Assembly: GCF_900101335.1 (NCBI RefSeq)
Contig: NZ_FNKA01000004.1
Coordinates: forward strand, 179,560-243,559
Length of the DNA stretch: 64,000 nt
Origin: Quadrisphaera sp. DSM 44207
GTDB taxonomy: Bacteria; Actinomycetota; Actinomycetes; Actinomycetales; Quadrisphaeraceae
Direction of reading: 5' to 3'
Part shown: positions 32,692 through 41,209 of the stretch, piece by piece
Position numbering within the stretch: position 1 is the first letter of the stretch
Layout of the letters: the number at the start of each line of letters is the position of its first letter
The notes under the pieces: generated by a model
The model's input: the letters and a program-made list of their open reading frames with translations, nothing else
Databases searched by the model: none
Told to the model about the DNA's origin: nothing
Program-made: the position numbers and the translations under genes

Positions 32692-33726
32692 TCAGTACGC
32701 CAGCGAGCGGTCGACCGCGTCCAGCACGCGGTCGACGTCCGGCAGGTAGTGCTCCTCGATCCGCGCCGCCGGGTACGGGACGGCGAAGCCGCCCACCCGC
32801 AGCACCGGGGCCTCGAGCGCGTAGAAGCAGCGCTCGGTGATGCGCGCCGCGAGCTCGGCGCCCAGGCCCAGGAAGGTCGGCGCCTCGTGGACGACGACGA
32901 GCCGGCCGGTGCGCAGCACCGAGGCCTGCACGGTGTCGACGTCGAGGGGGGAGACGCTGCGCAGGTCGACGACCTCGATGCTCGTGCCCTCCTCCTCCGC
33001 GGCGGCCGCGGCGTCCAGGGCCACCCGCACGGTCGGCCCGTAGCCGACCACGGTCACCTGGTGGCCGGCCCGGGCCACGCGCGCGCGGTGCAGCGGGGGC
33101 GCGGGAGCGTCGGGGTCGACCTCGCCCTTGTCCCAGTAGCGGCGCTTGGGCTCGAACAGCATCACCGGGTCGGGGCTGGCGATCGCCTGGCGCACCATCC
33201 AGTACGCGTCCTGCGGGGTGGCGGGCGTGACCACGCGCAGGCCGGCGGTGTGCGCGAAGTACGCCTCCGGCGACTCGCTGTGGTGCTCGACGGCGCCGAT
33301 GCCGCCGCCGTAGGGCACCCGCAGCACCACCGGCAGGCGCGTGGCCCCCGCCGAGCGGGCCCCGATCTTCGCCAGCTGGGTGACGATCTCGCTGTAGGCG
33401 GGGTAGATGAAGCCGTCGAACTGGATCTCGCACACCGGCCGGTAGCCGCGCATGGCCATCCCGATGGCGGTGCCGACGATCCCGGCCTCCGAGAGCGGGG
33501 TGTCGACGACGCGGTCCTCGCCGAAGTCCTTCTGCAGGCCGTCGGTGACGCGGAAGACCCCGCCGAGGCGCCCGATGTCCTCGCCCAGGAGGACGACGCG
33601 GCGGTCGTCCTCCATCGAGCGGCGCAGCGCCGCGCCGACCGCCCGCGCCAGCGTGAGGGTCTGCACCGCCGAGCGCCCGCGCGACGGTGCGCCCGGGCGG
33701 GCGGTGCGGGTGGCCTGCCTGCTCAT
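32692..33726 (-). CDS. 2-Oxoacid dehydrogenase E1 component, beta subunit
   Basis: A 344-residue transketolase-like beta subunit. Signs are VVLLGEDIGRLGGVFRVTDGLQ, VDTPLSEAGIVGTAIGMAMRGYRPVCEIQFDGFIYPAY, VVLRVPYGGGIGAVEHHSESPEAYFAHTAGLRVV and the C-terminal swivel domain (VTVVGYGPTVRVALDAA..VDLRSVSPLD). It completes the E1 alpha2beta2 enzyme that decarboxylates the 2-oxo acid. The ATG overlaps the E1-alpha stop by 4 bp. Confidence 0.94.
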   Translation of the reverse strand: MSRQATRTARPGAPSRGRSAVQTLTLARAVGAALRRSMEDDRRVVLLGEDIGRLGGVFRVTDGLQKDFGEDRVVDTPLSEAGIVGTAIGMAMRGYRPVCEIQFDGFIYPAYSEIVTQLAKIGARSAGATRLPVVLRVPYGGGIGAVEHHSESPEAYFAHTAGLRVVTPATPQDAYWMVRQAIASPDPVMLFEPKRRYWDKGEVDPDAPAPPLHRARVARAGHQVTVVGYGPTVRVALDAAAAAEEEGTSIEVVDLRSVSPLDVDTVQASVLRTGRLVVVHEAPTFLGLGAELAARITERCFYALEAPVLRVGGFAVPYPAARIEEHYLPDVDRVLDAVDRSLAY

Positions 33727-34883
33727 CGCGCCTCCTCGCCGTCCTCGTCCAGCCACTGCTCCAGCCAGGCGCGCTCCTCGTCGACGAGCGGGTGCTGCTC
33801 GGCGTAGACGTGCTCGAACATCGACGCCGGCTCCGGGTCGGCCAGGGCGCGGCAGCCGCGGCGCACCCGCTCCCCGAGCGCGTCCGCCTCCGCGCGCACG
33901 GCGGCGAAGAAGGCGTCGTCCGCGCCGCCGGTGGCGCGCAGGTGCGCCTCGAGGCGGGCGAGGGGGTCGCGGGCGCGCCAGACCTCCTCCTCCGCGGAGC
34001 TGCGGTAGCGCGTGGTGTCGTCCGAGGTGGTGTGCGCGGCCATCCGGTAGGTGTAGGCCTCGACGAGCGTGGGGCCCTCCCCCGAGCGGGCGCGCTCGGC
34101 GGCGGCGCGCACCACGGCCTCGACGGCGAGGACGTCGTTGCCGTCCACGCGCACGCCGGGGAAGCCGAACCCGGCCGCCCGCTGGTGCAGGGGGGCGCGC
34201 ATCTGCCGCTCGTTGGGCTCGGAGATCGCGAACTGGTTGTTCTGGCAGAAGAAGACGACGGGCGCGTTGAAGACCCCGGCCCACACGAACGCCTCGTTGA
34301 CCTCCCCCTGCGCGCTGGCGCCGTCCCCGAAGCAGGCCAGGACGGCGGTGTCGCGCTCGGGGTCGCCCGTGCCGACCGCGCCGTCGCGCTGCACGCCCAT
34401 CGCGTAGCCGGTGGCGTGCAGGGTCTGCGCGCCGATGACGAGGGTGTAGAGGTGGAAGCCGTTCGCGTCGGCCGGGTCCCAGCCGCCGTGCGTGGTGCCG
34501 CGGTACAGCTGCAGCAGCGTGACCGGGTCCAGGCCGCGCGTCCAGGCGACCCCGTGCTCGCGGTAGGTCGGGAAGACGTGGTCCTGCGGGCGCAGCGCGC
34601 GCCCGGCGCCGACCTGCGCCGCCTCCTGGCCCGAGCAGCTGGCCCACAGGGCCAGCTCGCCCTGGCGCTGCAGGGACGTCGCCTCGGTGTCGAAGCGGCG
34701 CACCACGGCCATGTCGCGGTAGCGCCCGCGCAGCTGCTCGGCGCCCAGGTGCGCGACCAGCGAGGCGTGCGCGTCGTCGTCCACCCGCTCGCCCTCCGGC
34801 GTCAGCAGCTGGACCATCGGCTCCGCACCGGGTGCCGGCGCGGCGTCGAGCGCCCCGGGCGAGGGCGAGCCGCTCCGGACCAC
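33723..34883 (-). CDS. 2-Oxoacid dehydrogenase E1 component, alpha subunit (TPP-binding)
   Basis: A 386-residue subunit that binds thiamine diphosphate. The TPP motif is GDGASAQGEVNEAFVWAGVFNAPVVFFCQNN (GDG...NN). RQGELALWASCSGQEAAQVGAGRAL and the phosphorylation-loop-like AAHTTSDDTTRYRSSAEEEVW resemble branched-chain E1-alpha. The GTG at 34883 has AAGGAG at 6-nt spacing, better than an upstream GTG/ATG at 34943. It starts the E1-alpha, E1-beta, E2 operon. Confidence 0.94.
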   Translation of the reverse strand: MVRSGSPSPGALDAAPAPGAEPMVQLLTPEGERVDDDAHASLVAHLGAEQLRGRYRDMAVVRRFDTEATSLQRQGELALWASCSGQEAAQVGAGRALRPQDHVFPTYREHGVAWTRGLDPVTLLQLYRGTTHGGWDPADANGFHLYTLVIGAQTLHATGYAMGVQRDGAVGTGDPERDTAVLACFGDGASAQGEVNEAFVWAGVFNAPVVFFCQNNQFAISEPNERQMRAPLHQRAAGFGFPGVRVDGNDVLAVEAVVRAAAERARSGEGPTLVEAYTYRMAAHTTSDDTTRYRSSAEEEVWRARDPLARLEAHLRATGGADDAFFAAVRAEADALGERVRRGCRALADPEPASMFEHVYAEQHPLVDEERAWLEQWLDEDGEEAR

Positions 34884-35048
34884 GCGAGCTCCTTCGGACG
34901 ACGGGAGGGCGGCGGGGTGGGTGCCGCCGGCGGTGCGGGGCACCGAACCCTACGCAACCGTAGCCCACGCGTCGAGGAGCGTCCCTCCGTCGGAGCGCGC
35001 GGGCTCCCGCGCAGGTCAGGGGCCGATCAGCAGCCGGTCAGCGCTCCG

Positions 35049-36161
35049 TCACGAGGCGTGTTCGGCCCGCCACCGGGCGGCGACCCCGAGCAGCCGGTCC
35101 CCCGCCTGCGGCTCGGCGACCGTGGCGCGCACGCCCTCCCCGGGGAACGGCCGCACCGACAGGCCGGCGGCCTCGCAGGCGGCGGCGAAGGCCTCGGCGC
35201 CCTCCCCCAGCGGCAGCCACAGGAAGTTCGCCTCCGAGCGGGGCAGCGCCCACCCCTGGGCGGCGAGGGCGCCGGCCACCCGCTCGCGCTCTGCGACGAG
35301 GGCCGCCACGCGGGCCATCAGCTCCTCCCGCACGGCGAGGGAGGCGACGGCGGCCAGCGAGGCGATCGAGGAGACCCCGAACGGCACCGCCGTCTTGCGC
35401 AGCGCCTCGGCCACCGGCGGGTGCGCGACGGCGTAGCCCACGCGCAGCCCCGCGAGGCCGTACGCCTTGGAGAACGTGCGCAGGACGGCGAGGTTCGGGC
35501 GGTGGCGGTAGGCGCGCAGGCCGTCGGCCGCCGCGGGGTCGCGCACGAACTCCGCGTACGCCTCGTCGAGCAGCACGAGGACGTCGTCGGGCACGCGGTC
35601 GAGCAGCTCCTCGAGCTCATCGGCACCCACGGCGGGGCCGGTCGGGTTGTTGGGCGAGCAGACGATGACCAGGCGGGTGCGCTCGGTGACGGCGTCCGCC
35701 ATCGCGCGCAGGTCGTGGCGGCCGCCGGCGCCCAGGGGCACCCCCACCGCCGTGCCCCCCGACAGCGCCACGACGATCGGGTAGGCCTCGAAGGACCGCC
35801 AGGCGTGGACCACCTCGTCGCCCGGGCCGCACACCGCCTGCAGCACCTGCCCGAGGACGGCCACGCTGCCGGGGCCGACGACGACGTGCTCGCGCGGGAC
35901 GTCGAGGGCGCGCGCCAGGGCGTCGACGAGGTCCGCGGACGTCAGGTCCGGGTAGCGGTTGAGCTGGGCGGCCGCCGCCTGCACCACCTCGAGCACCGCG
36001 GGCAGCGGCGGGTACGGGTTCTCGTTCGAGGAGATCTTGTAGGAGGCGCCGTCCGGGCCCGTGGGCGCCGGGCGCCCGGGCCGGTAGCCGGGCAGCGCCG
36101 CGAGCGCCTCGCGCAGGCGCGGCGAGGTGGACGGCGGGGCGGCGGTCGGGCGGGCGGCCAT
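35049..36161 (-). CDS. HisC/Pat-family aminotransferase (histidinol-phosphate or aromatic amino acids)
   Basis: A 370-residue PLP-dependent class I/II aminotransferase. Signs are [49 protein letters not shown] and the PLP-Lys in [20 protein letters not shown]. HisC and Pat (phenylalanine aminotransferase) cannot be told apart by eye. The absence of his genes nearby and the location upstream of a 2-oxoacid dehydrogenase favour an amino-acid catabolic or Pat role. The gap of 165 bp to E1-alpha suggests a separate transcript. Confidence 0.9.
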   Translation of the reverse strand: MAARPTAAPPSTSPRLREALAALPGYRPGRPAPTGPDGASYKISSNENPYPPLPAVLEVVQAAAAQLNRYPDLTSADLVDALARALDVPREHVVVGPGSVAVLGQVLQAVCGPGDEVVHAWRSFEAYPIVVALSGGTAVGVPLGAGGRHDLRAMADAVTERTRLVIVCSPNNPTGPAVGADELEELLDRVPDDVLVLLDEAYAEFVRDPAAADGLRAYRHRPNLAVLRTFSKAYGLAGLRVGYAVAHPPVAEALRKTAVPFGVSSIASLAAVASLAVREELMARVAALVAERERVAGALAAQGWALPRSEANFLWLPLGEGAEAFAAACEAAGLSVRPFPGEGVRATVAEPQAGDRLLGVAARWRAEHAS

Positions 36162-36219
36162 GGGCGGCCAGCGTAGGCGCGCCCGCGCGCACCCGGGCGC
36201 GGCGGAGCAGGATGGTCGC

Positions 36220-37695
36220 ATGGCAGCGGACAACACCGGTCCGGCGACCGCGGCCGGGCTCGACGCGGGCGACGAGCGCACCACGCGCAAGGCCGTCGCC
36301 ATCTCCGTGGTCGCCGCCGTGGGCGGCTTCCTCTTCGGCTTCGACAGCTCCGTCATCAACGGCGCGGTCGACGCCATCACCGGCCAGTTCTCCCTCTCGC
36401 CCCTGCTGAGCGGGTTCGCGGTCTCCTGCGCCCTGCTCGGCGCGGCGGTGGGCGCCTGGTTCGCCGGCCCGCTGTCGGACCGCTACGGGCGCATCCGGGT
36501 CATGGTGCTGGCCGCGGTCGTCTTCGCGGTCAGCGCGATCGGCTCCGGCTTCGCCTTCGCCGTGTGGGACCTCATCCTCTGGCGCGTCGTCGGCGGCCTC
36601 GGCATCGGCGCCGCCTCCGTGATCGCCCCGGCGTACATCGCCGAGGTCGCGCCGAGCCACGTGCGCGGGCGCCTGGGCTCGCTGCAGCAGCTCGCCATCA
36701 CCGTCGGCATCCTCGCCGCGCTGCTGTCGGACGCGTGGATCGCGACCGTCGCCGGCGGCGCGGCCGAGGAGACCTGGCTGGGCCTGGAGGCGTGGCGGTG
36801 GATGTTCCTCGTCGGCGTGCTCCCGGCCGTGGTGTGGGGCGCCCTCGCCCTCGCCGTGCCCGAGTCCCCGCGCTACCTCGTGGCCAAGGGCGAGGAGGAG
36901 CGGGCCGGCACGGTGCTGCGCGACGTCCTCGGGCTGCGCGACCGCGACGCCGTGCGCCGCAAGGTCGCCGACATCGCCTCCAGCCTGCGCCGCGAGCACG
37001 ACCCGTCGCTGCGCGACCTGCGCGGCCCGGCCCTCGGCCTGCTGCCGGTGGTGTGGGTCGGCATCCTGCTGTCGGTCTTCCAGCAGGCCGTCGGCATCAA
37101 CGTGATCTTCTACTACTCCACGTCGCTGTGGGCCTCGGTCGGCTTCAGCGAGAGCGAGGCCGCGACCTTCTCCGTCATCACCGCCGTGACGAACGTGCTC
37201 ATCACCCTCGTCGCCATCGCCATCGTCGACCGCGTGGGGCGCCGCCCCATGCTGCTGGCCGGCTCCCTGGGCATGGCGGCCTCGCTGGCCGTGATGACGG
37301 TGGCCTTCACGCAGGCCACCGGGTCCGGGGAGGAGATCAGCCTGCCCGAGCCGTGGGGCCTGGTCGCCCTGGTCGGCGCCAACGCCTTCATCGTCGCCTT
37401 CGGCGCCACCTGGGGCCCGGTGGTGTGGGTGCTGCTCGGGGAGATGTTCCCCAACCGCATCCGCGCCGCGGCGCTCGCCGTGGCCGCCGCCGCGCAGTGG
37501 GTCGCCAACTTCGCCATCTCCACGAGCTTCCCGTCGCTGGCCGGGCTCGGGCTGCCGTACGCCTACGGGCTGTACACCGTGCTCGCGGCCCTGTCCTTCG
37601 TCTTCGTGCTGCGCGCCGTGCGCGAGACCAAGGGCCGCTCCCTGGAGGACATGGACACCCTCGCCGACACCCCCGTGCGCGCCCGCCGCTCCTGA
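36220..37695 (+). CDS. Sugar porter family MFS transporter
   Basis: A 491-residue, 12-helix permease of the sugar porter family (XylE/GLUT-like). Signature motifs: [16 protein letters not shown] (helix 1), [13 protein letters not shown] (GRR/K-type loop 2-3), [36 protein letters not shown] (PESPR), [13 protein letters not shown] (QQ-sugar site), [10 protein letters not shown], and VPETKG-like [13 protein letters not shown] at the end. It probably brings in a monosaccharide by proton symport. Divergent from the aminotransferase. Confidence 0.95.
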   Translation: MAADNTGPATAAGLDAGDERTTRKAVAISVVAAVGGFLFGFDSSVINGAVDAITGQFSLSPLLSGFAVSCALLGAAVGAWFAGPLSDRYGRIRVMVLAAVVFAVSAIGSGFAFAVWDLILWRVVGGLGIGAASVIAPAYIAEVAPSHVRGRLGSLQQLAITVGILAALLSDAWIATVAGGAAEETWLGLEAWRWMFLVGVLPAVVWGALALAVPESPRYLVAKGEEERAGTVLRDVLGLRDRDAVRRKVADIASSLRREHDPSLRDLRGPALGLLPVVWVGILLSVFQQAVGINVIFYYSTSLWASVGFSESEAATFSVITAVTNVLITLVAIAIVDRVGRRPMLLAGSLGMAASLAVMTVAFTQATGSGEEISLPEPWGLVALVGANAFIVAFGATWGPVVWVLLGEMFPNRIRAAALAVAAAAQWVANFAISTSFPSLAGLGLPYAYGLYTVLAALSFVFVLRAVRETKGRSLEDMDTLADTPVRARRS

Positions 37696-37730
37696 GCGCC
37701 CCGGACGCCGCCCGCGCGGGCCCGCCCGCG

Positions 37731-39314
37731 TCACGGCACCCGCCGCGCGACCCACTCGGTCGCCACCGCGCTCGTCGCCCCGCCCGGGCCGCCGGCCTCC
37801 GGCGCGCCGTCGAGGAAGGGGGCGGCGGCGTGCCGCCAGGCCACGAGCGAGGGGTGGTCGCTGGCGTCGACGAGGGCGCCCGTGGCCGCGTACCCGGACG
37901 CCGCGTGCGCCGGGCCCGCGGTGTCCGCCCGCACCGTCGTCCACGTCGCGGTGTCGGGGTTCGAGGCGCCCTCGAGCGCGGGGACGACGTCGTCCGCGTG
38001 CTCGAGGGAGAGCACCGCGACGTCGCGCGGCACGGCCGCGCCCGCGACCGGCGACCCGGCCGTGAGCACGGCGACGGGCTCGAACTCGGCCCGGAAGGCG
38101 GGATCGGCGGCCAGCAGCGCCACGGACATGCCGCCCTGGCTGTGGCCGACGAGCATCACGGGCTCCCCGCGCCGCACCCCCGCCGCCCGCAGGGCCCGCA
38201 CGACGGCGTCCGTGGCGGCGGTGCGCCCGCCGGCGACCGAGCGCACGTTGGTGCCGCCGTCCATGGGCACCGAGCCGTGCAGGCTCCAGTCCTGGGTGCC
38301 GGGCACGTAGACGACGGCGCCCGCCGGCCGCCCGGCGCGCCGCAGGCGCTCGACCCGCACCCGGCCGGCGGGGCCGCCGCGGGCGGGGCTGAGGGCGTCG
38401 ACGCGGCGCAGCAGCTCCGCGGCGCCCCGGGGCGGGCGCACCACTGCCGTTCCCGCCGGGGACACCGCGGTGCGGGTACCGCCGAGCAGGCCCGCGCCCG
38501 CGCCTGCCGCGACGAGCAGCGACGCCACCTCCCCCGCGCTGCTCCCGGCGGGCGCGCCCGAGGGCGAGGGGACCGCGGCGGCGACGAGGGCCACGGCCTC
38601 CTGCGCGACGGCGGGCGGCAGCACCTCCGGCAGGTGCACCTCCGGCAGGTGCACCTCCGGCAGGCGCACCGCCGCCAGCGCCCTGCGGCCGAGGACGACG
38701 ACCACGTCGGTCCACCCGAGGGTCGGAGGGCTCGCGCCCGGCTGCGCCGGCGAGGCCGGCTCCGGCTCGTCGGGCGCCAGGTGCGGGCGCAGCGCCCTGC
38801 CCGCCGCCGCGGCCAGCCCCGGCAGGGCGGGCGGCGGCAGGGCGGGCGGCAGCGACGGCGCGGGCAGCAGCCGCAGGGGCGGCGGCAGCAGGAGCGTCAG
38901 GGCCGCGTCGGCGAGGGCGCCGCGCAGCCCGGCCCAGACGGCCGCGGTCGCGGCGTCCACCGACCGGTACGCCGCCACGGCGGCCATCACGGACCCGGAG
39001 AGCACGGCCGCCTCGGCCGCCGCGGCCAGGGCCCCGCGCCGGCCGAGCGCCGGCGCCAGGGCGGCCCCGACGTCGGCCGCGCCCGCCGGGTCGAGCACGG
39101 CGGTGCCCAGCCGCACCGGCGCGCCGGCGAGGCCGGCGACCGCCGCACCGACGTCCAGCAGGTCGCGCGAGCAGCAGGCGAGCGTCCTGGCGAGCACCTC
39201 GAGGCGGTCGAGCTCCGCGGCGGTGCCGCCCACGCCCCCGCGCACCTGCAGCGCCGGGGCCGGCGTCGGCGCCGCGGGGGCGTCCGCCCCTGCGCCGCCC
39301 GCGCCCGCCGTCAC
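37731..39314 (-). CDS. Alpha/beta-hydrolase with N-terminal helical region (WXG100-partner type)
   Basis: A 527-residue protein. The N-terminal ~280 residues are Ala/Leu-rich and mostly helical. They include three tandem copies of LPEVH (plus strand 38628-38665). The C-terminal hydrolase (~310-500) has VVYVPGTQDWS, the nucleophile elbow VMLVGHSQGGMS, Asp in EHADDVVPALEG and His in SDHPSLVAWRHAA. Such hydrolases with a helical N-terminus often follow WXG100-like small proteins in actinobacteria. The GTG overlaps the small gene's stop by 4 bp. Location and substrate are unknown; no signal peptide is seen. Confidence 0.75.
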   Translation of the reverse strand: MTAGAGGAGADAPAAPTPAPALQVRGGVGGTAAELDRLEVLARTLACCSRDLLDVGAAVAGLAGAPVRLGTAVLDPAGAADVGAALAPALGRRGALAAAAEAAVLSGSVMAAVAAYRSVDAATAAVWAGLRGALADAALTLLLPPPLRLLPAPSLPPALPPPALPGLAAAAGRALRPHLAPDEPEPASPAQPGASPPTLGWTDVVVVLGRRALAAVRLPEVHLPEVHLPEVLPPAVAQEAVALVAAAVPSPSGAPAGSSAGEVASLLVAAGAGAGLLGGTRTAVSPAGTAVVRPPRGAAELLRRVDALSPARGGPAGRVRVERLRRAGRPAGAVVYVPGTQDWSLHGSVPMDGGTNVRSVAGGRTAATDAVVRALRAAGVRRGEPVMLVGHSQGGMSVALLAADPAFRAEFEPVAVLTAGSPVAGAAVPRDVAVLSLEHADDVVPALEGASNPDTATWTTVRADTAGPAHAASGYAATGALVDASDHPSLVAWRHAAAPFLDGAPEAGGPGGATSAVATEWVARRVP

Positions 39315-39604
39315 CGCCCCACCGCGGCCGCAGCCGCTCCCGCCCCCACGGCCGCGGCCGCCGCCGTGGCGCGGGCCGCCGCTCGCAGCACGTGCGCCCG
39401 CAGGAGGGGCTCGGTCGCCTCCAGGGACGCCGCCACGGCCGCCACCTCCACCGCCAGCTGCTCGACGCGCCCGCGGGCCGCGTCCGCCGCCGGGCCGTGC
39501 CAGGGCAGCTGCGCCACGGCGCGCAGCGTCGCCGCCACGGCGCGCGACCGCTCCGCCGCCTCCCGCGCCGCCGCCACCTGCGCACCCGTCGTCCCGTGCT
39601 CCAC
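39311..39604 (-). CDS. WXG100-like small helical protein
   Basis: A 97-residue all-helical protein. A helix (AQVAAAREAAERSRAVAATLRAVAQ) leads to a turn LPWHGPAADAARGRVEQ, resembling the WxG turn of WXG100/ESAT-6 proteins. A second helix follows, then an Ala-rich tail. It is coupled to the hydrolase downstream. It may be an ESX-type secreted helper, but no ESX ATPase lies in the window. Confidence 0.6.
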   Translation of the reverse strand: MEHGTTGAQVAAAREAAERSRAVAATLRAVAQLPWHGPAADAARGRVEQLAVEVAAVAASLEATEPLLRAHVLRAAARATAAAAAVGAGAAAAAVGR

Positions 39605-39795
39605 GCCGTCCCCGATCCCGCGTCCCGGGCGCCCCGGCGGTCGCCCGGGCCGACGCTAGGCAGCGCGGCCCCGACCGACCTCGCCGCGCGCGGCCGCTGT
39701 GGACGGCGTGGCGCCCCGCCGGTGCTGTGGGCGGGTCGTGGCGCAGCCCGCGGGCCGTGGCGGCGAGCACCGTCGCGCGCCGTAGCGTGATCGCT

Positions 39796-40284
39796 GTGGA
39801 GAACCGCCCCGAGGTCCAGGCGACGTGGGCCTGCGCCCCGCCGGCGCCCGTCGTCGTGCACTTCGACCCGGGCTCCGGCGTGGACCCGCAGCAGCTGCCC
39901 CTGGTCGCCGAGCCGGTCGTGCGCGGCAGCGTCGACCTCGTGCTCGGCCACCGCCGTCCCGGCACCCGGCCCCCCGGGGCCCGGGTGCTGCGGGCCCTGG
40001 CCGGCGCCCGGCTGCGGCAGCGCACGGGCACCGCCCTGCCGGACCCCGCCGTCCCGGCCTGGGCGGGACGGCGCGAGGCGCTGGCGTCGCTGGGCGCCGG
40101 CCGCGCCCCCGGGTCGGCGCGGGGCGCGCAGACCGGGCTGACCGCGCTCGCCGCCGCCGCGGGCGCGGGCTGGCGCGTGGCGGAGGTGCCGCTGCGGTGC
40201 CTGCCGGACCGGCGCCCGCGCTGGAGCGGCACCCTCGCGACCGCGCGCAGCGCCCTGGCCGCGCGCCGGACCCTGCCCCGGTGA
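39796..40284 (+). CDS. Truncated GT2-like glycosyltransferase remnant
   Basis: A 162-residue product resembling the middle and end of a family 2 glycosyltransferase (DPM/polyprenyl-phosphate type). PVVVHFDPGSGVDPQQLPLVAEPVV...DLVLGHRRPG aligns in style with the DxD-containing VVLDADGQHDP...DLVLGSR. GWRVAEVPLRCLPDRRPRWSG matches the usual AGLRVAEVPVRYxxR..KVSG end. The N-terminal nucleotide-binding VIPxxNE part is absent and the DxD is reduced to DPG, so catalysis is unlikely. The start is uncertain (GTG at 39796 or 39787). It overlaps the MOSC gene by 4 bp. Confidence 0.55.
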   Translation: MENRPEVQATWACAPPAPVVVHFDPGSGVDPQQLPLVAEPVVRGSVDLVLGHRRPGTRPPGARVLRALAGARLRQRTGTALPDPAVPAWAGRREALASLGAGRAPGSARGAQTGLTALAAAAGAGWRVAEVPLRCLPDRRPRWSGTLATARSALAARRTLPR

Positions 40285-40901
40285 GCGCCTCCCGGACGGC
40301 GGCGCCCGGCCTGGCGGCGGCGCCCGAGCCGCTGGTGCACCGCTACGACGTCGAGGTGCTGCACCTGCTGGTCTCGCCCGTGCACCGCTACTTCGGGCGC
40401 CCCAAGGACGGGCCGCTGACGGGCGAGGACCCGCAGCCGCAGACCGCCGAGGTCGTCGCCGGCAAGGGCCTGGTCGGCGACCGCTTCTTCGGCAAGGCGG
40501 CGCACCTGGACGCCGCGGTCACGCTGCTCGCGGTCGAGGCGCTGGAGGCCGTGGCCGCGCAGCTGGGCACCGGCCCCTTCGACCCGCTGCTCGCCCGGCG
40601 CAACGCCGTCCTGCGCGGCGCCGAGCTGGAGCCGCTGCGCGGCCGGGTCTTCGCGCTCGACGGCGGCTCGGGGCCCGTGCTGCTGGCGGGCCGCCGCCAG
40701 GCCAGCCCGTGCGCCTGGATGGACCGCGTGCTCGCCCCCGGCGCCCACGCGGCGCTGCGCGGGCGCGGCGGGCTGCGCTGCGAGCCCCTGGGCTCCGGGC
40801 GGCTGCACCGCGGGCCGGCGGTGCTGCTCTCGCCCGTGCCGCTGGACCCGGCGCGCGCCGGGGACGCCGTCCTGCCCCGCCGAGGGCACCCGCTGCCGTG
40901 A
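40281..40901 (+). CDS. MOSC-domain protein
   Basis: A 206-residue protein with a MOSC-type beta fold: VVAGKGLVGDRFFGKAAHLDAAVTLLAVEALEAVA, PLLARRNAVLRGAELEPLRGRVFAL and the conserved Cys in ASPCAWMDRVLAPGAHAALRGRGGLRCEPLGSG. MOSC domains carry sulfur or molybdenum cofactor in related enzymes (YiiM, MOCOS C-terminus). It probably binds a sulfur-metal group; the partner is unknown. The GTG overlaps the preceding stop. Confidence 0.82.
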   Translation: MSASRTAAPGLAAAPEPLVHRYDVEVLHLLVSPVHRYFGRPKDGPLTGEDPQPQTAEVVAGKGLVGDRFFGKAAHLDAAVTLLAVEALEAVAAQLGTGPFDPLLARRNAVLRGAELEPLRGRVFALDGGSGPVLLAGRRQASPCAWMDRVLAPGAHAALRGRGGLRCEPLGSGRLHRGPAVLLSPVPLDPARAGDAVLPRRGHPLP

Positions 40902-41209
40902 CCGCCCGCTGGTGCTCCCGCGGCGGGCCGCTGCTGCAGCGGCGGGTCGTGCGGGGCGGAGGGGGCGGAGGGCGGGGGTGTGCTCGCCGGGCGAGCCTGA
41001 CGCGCGGGGAGGTTCGCGGGCCGTCCCCTGTGGACGGGCGCGGCCGTCCACAGGCAGCGGCGGTGGAACCTGACGGTCGGTGAGGGTCCGCGCGCGAGAA
41101 CACCTCGTCCCCGCGTGCGGACACCTGCCCGCGCGCGAAGCGGCGCGGCAGGCGCGAGGAGCGGCGCCGGGGCGCACGAGCACGCACGAGCACCTGGGAC
41201 GATGGGCCG
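40902..41209. other. 308-bp region upstream of purB with one strong hairpin
   Basis: No supportable gene. CCTGTGGACGG (41027-41037) and CCGTCCACAGG (41044-41054) form a perfect 11-bp stem with a 6-nt loop, likely the end of the MOSC unit or part of the purB leader. The remaining 150 bp should hold the purB promoter; I see no clear -35/-10. Confidence 0.6.

Noticed and set aside
35617..39951. Very long minus-strand frame antisense to the MFS transporter
   Set aside because: Composition-driven shadow; the real genes on either strand have complete domains and ribosome sites.
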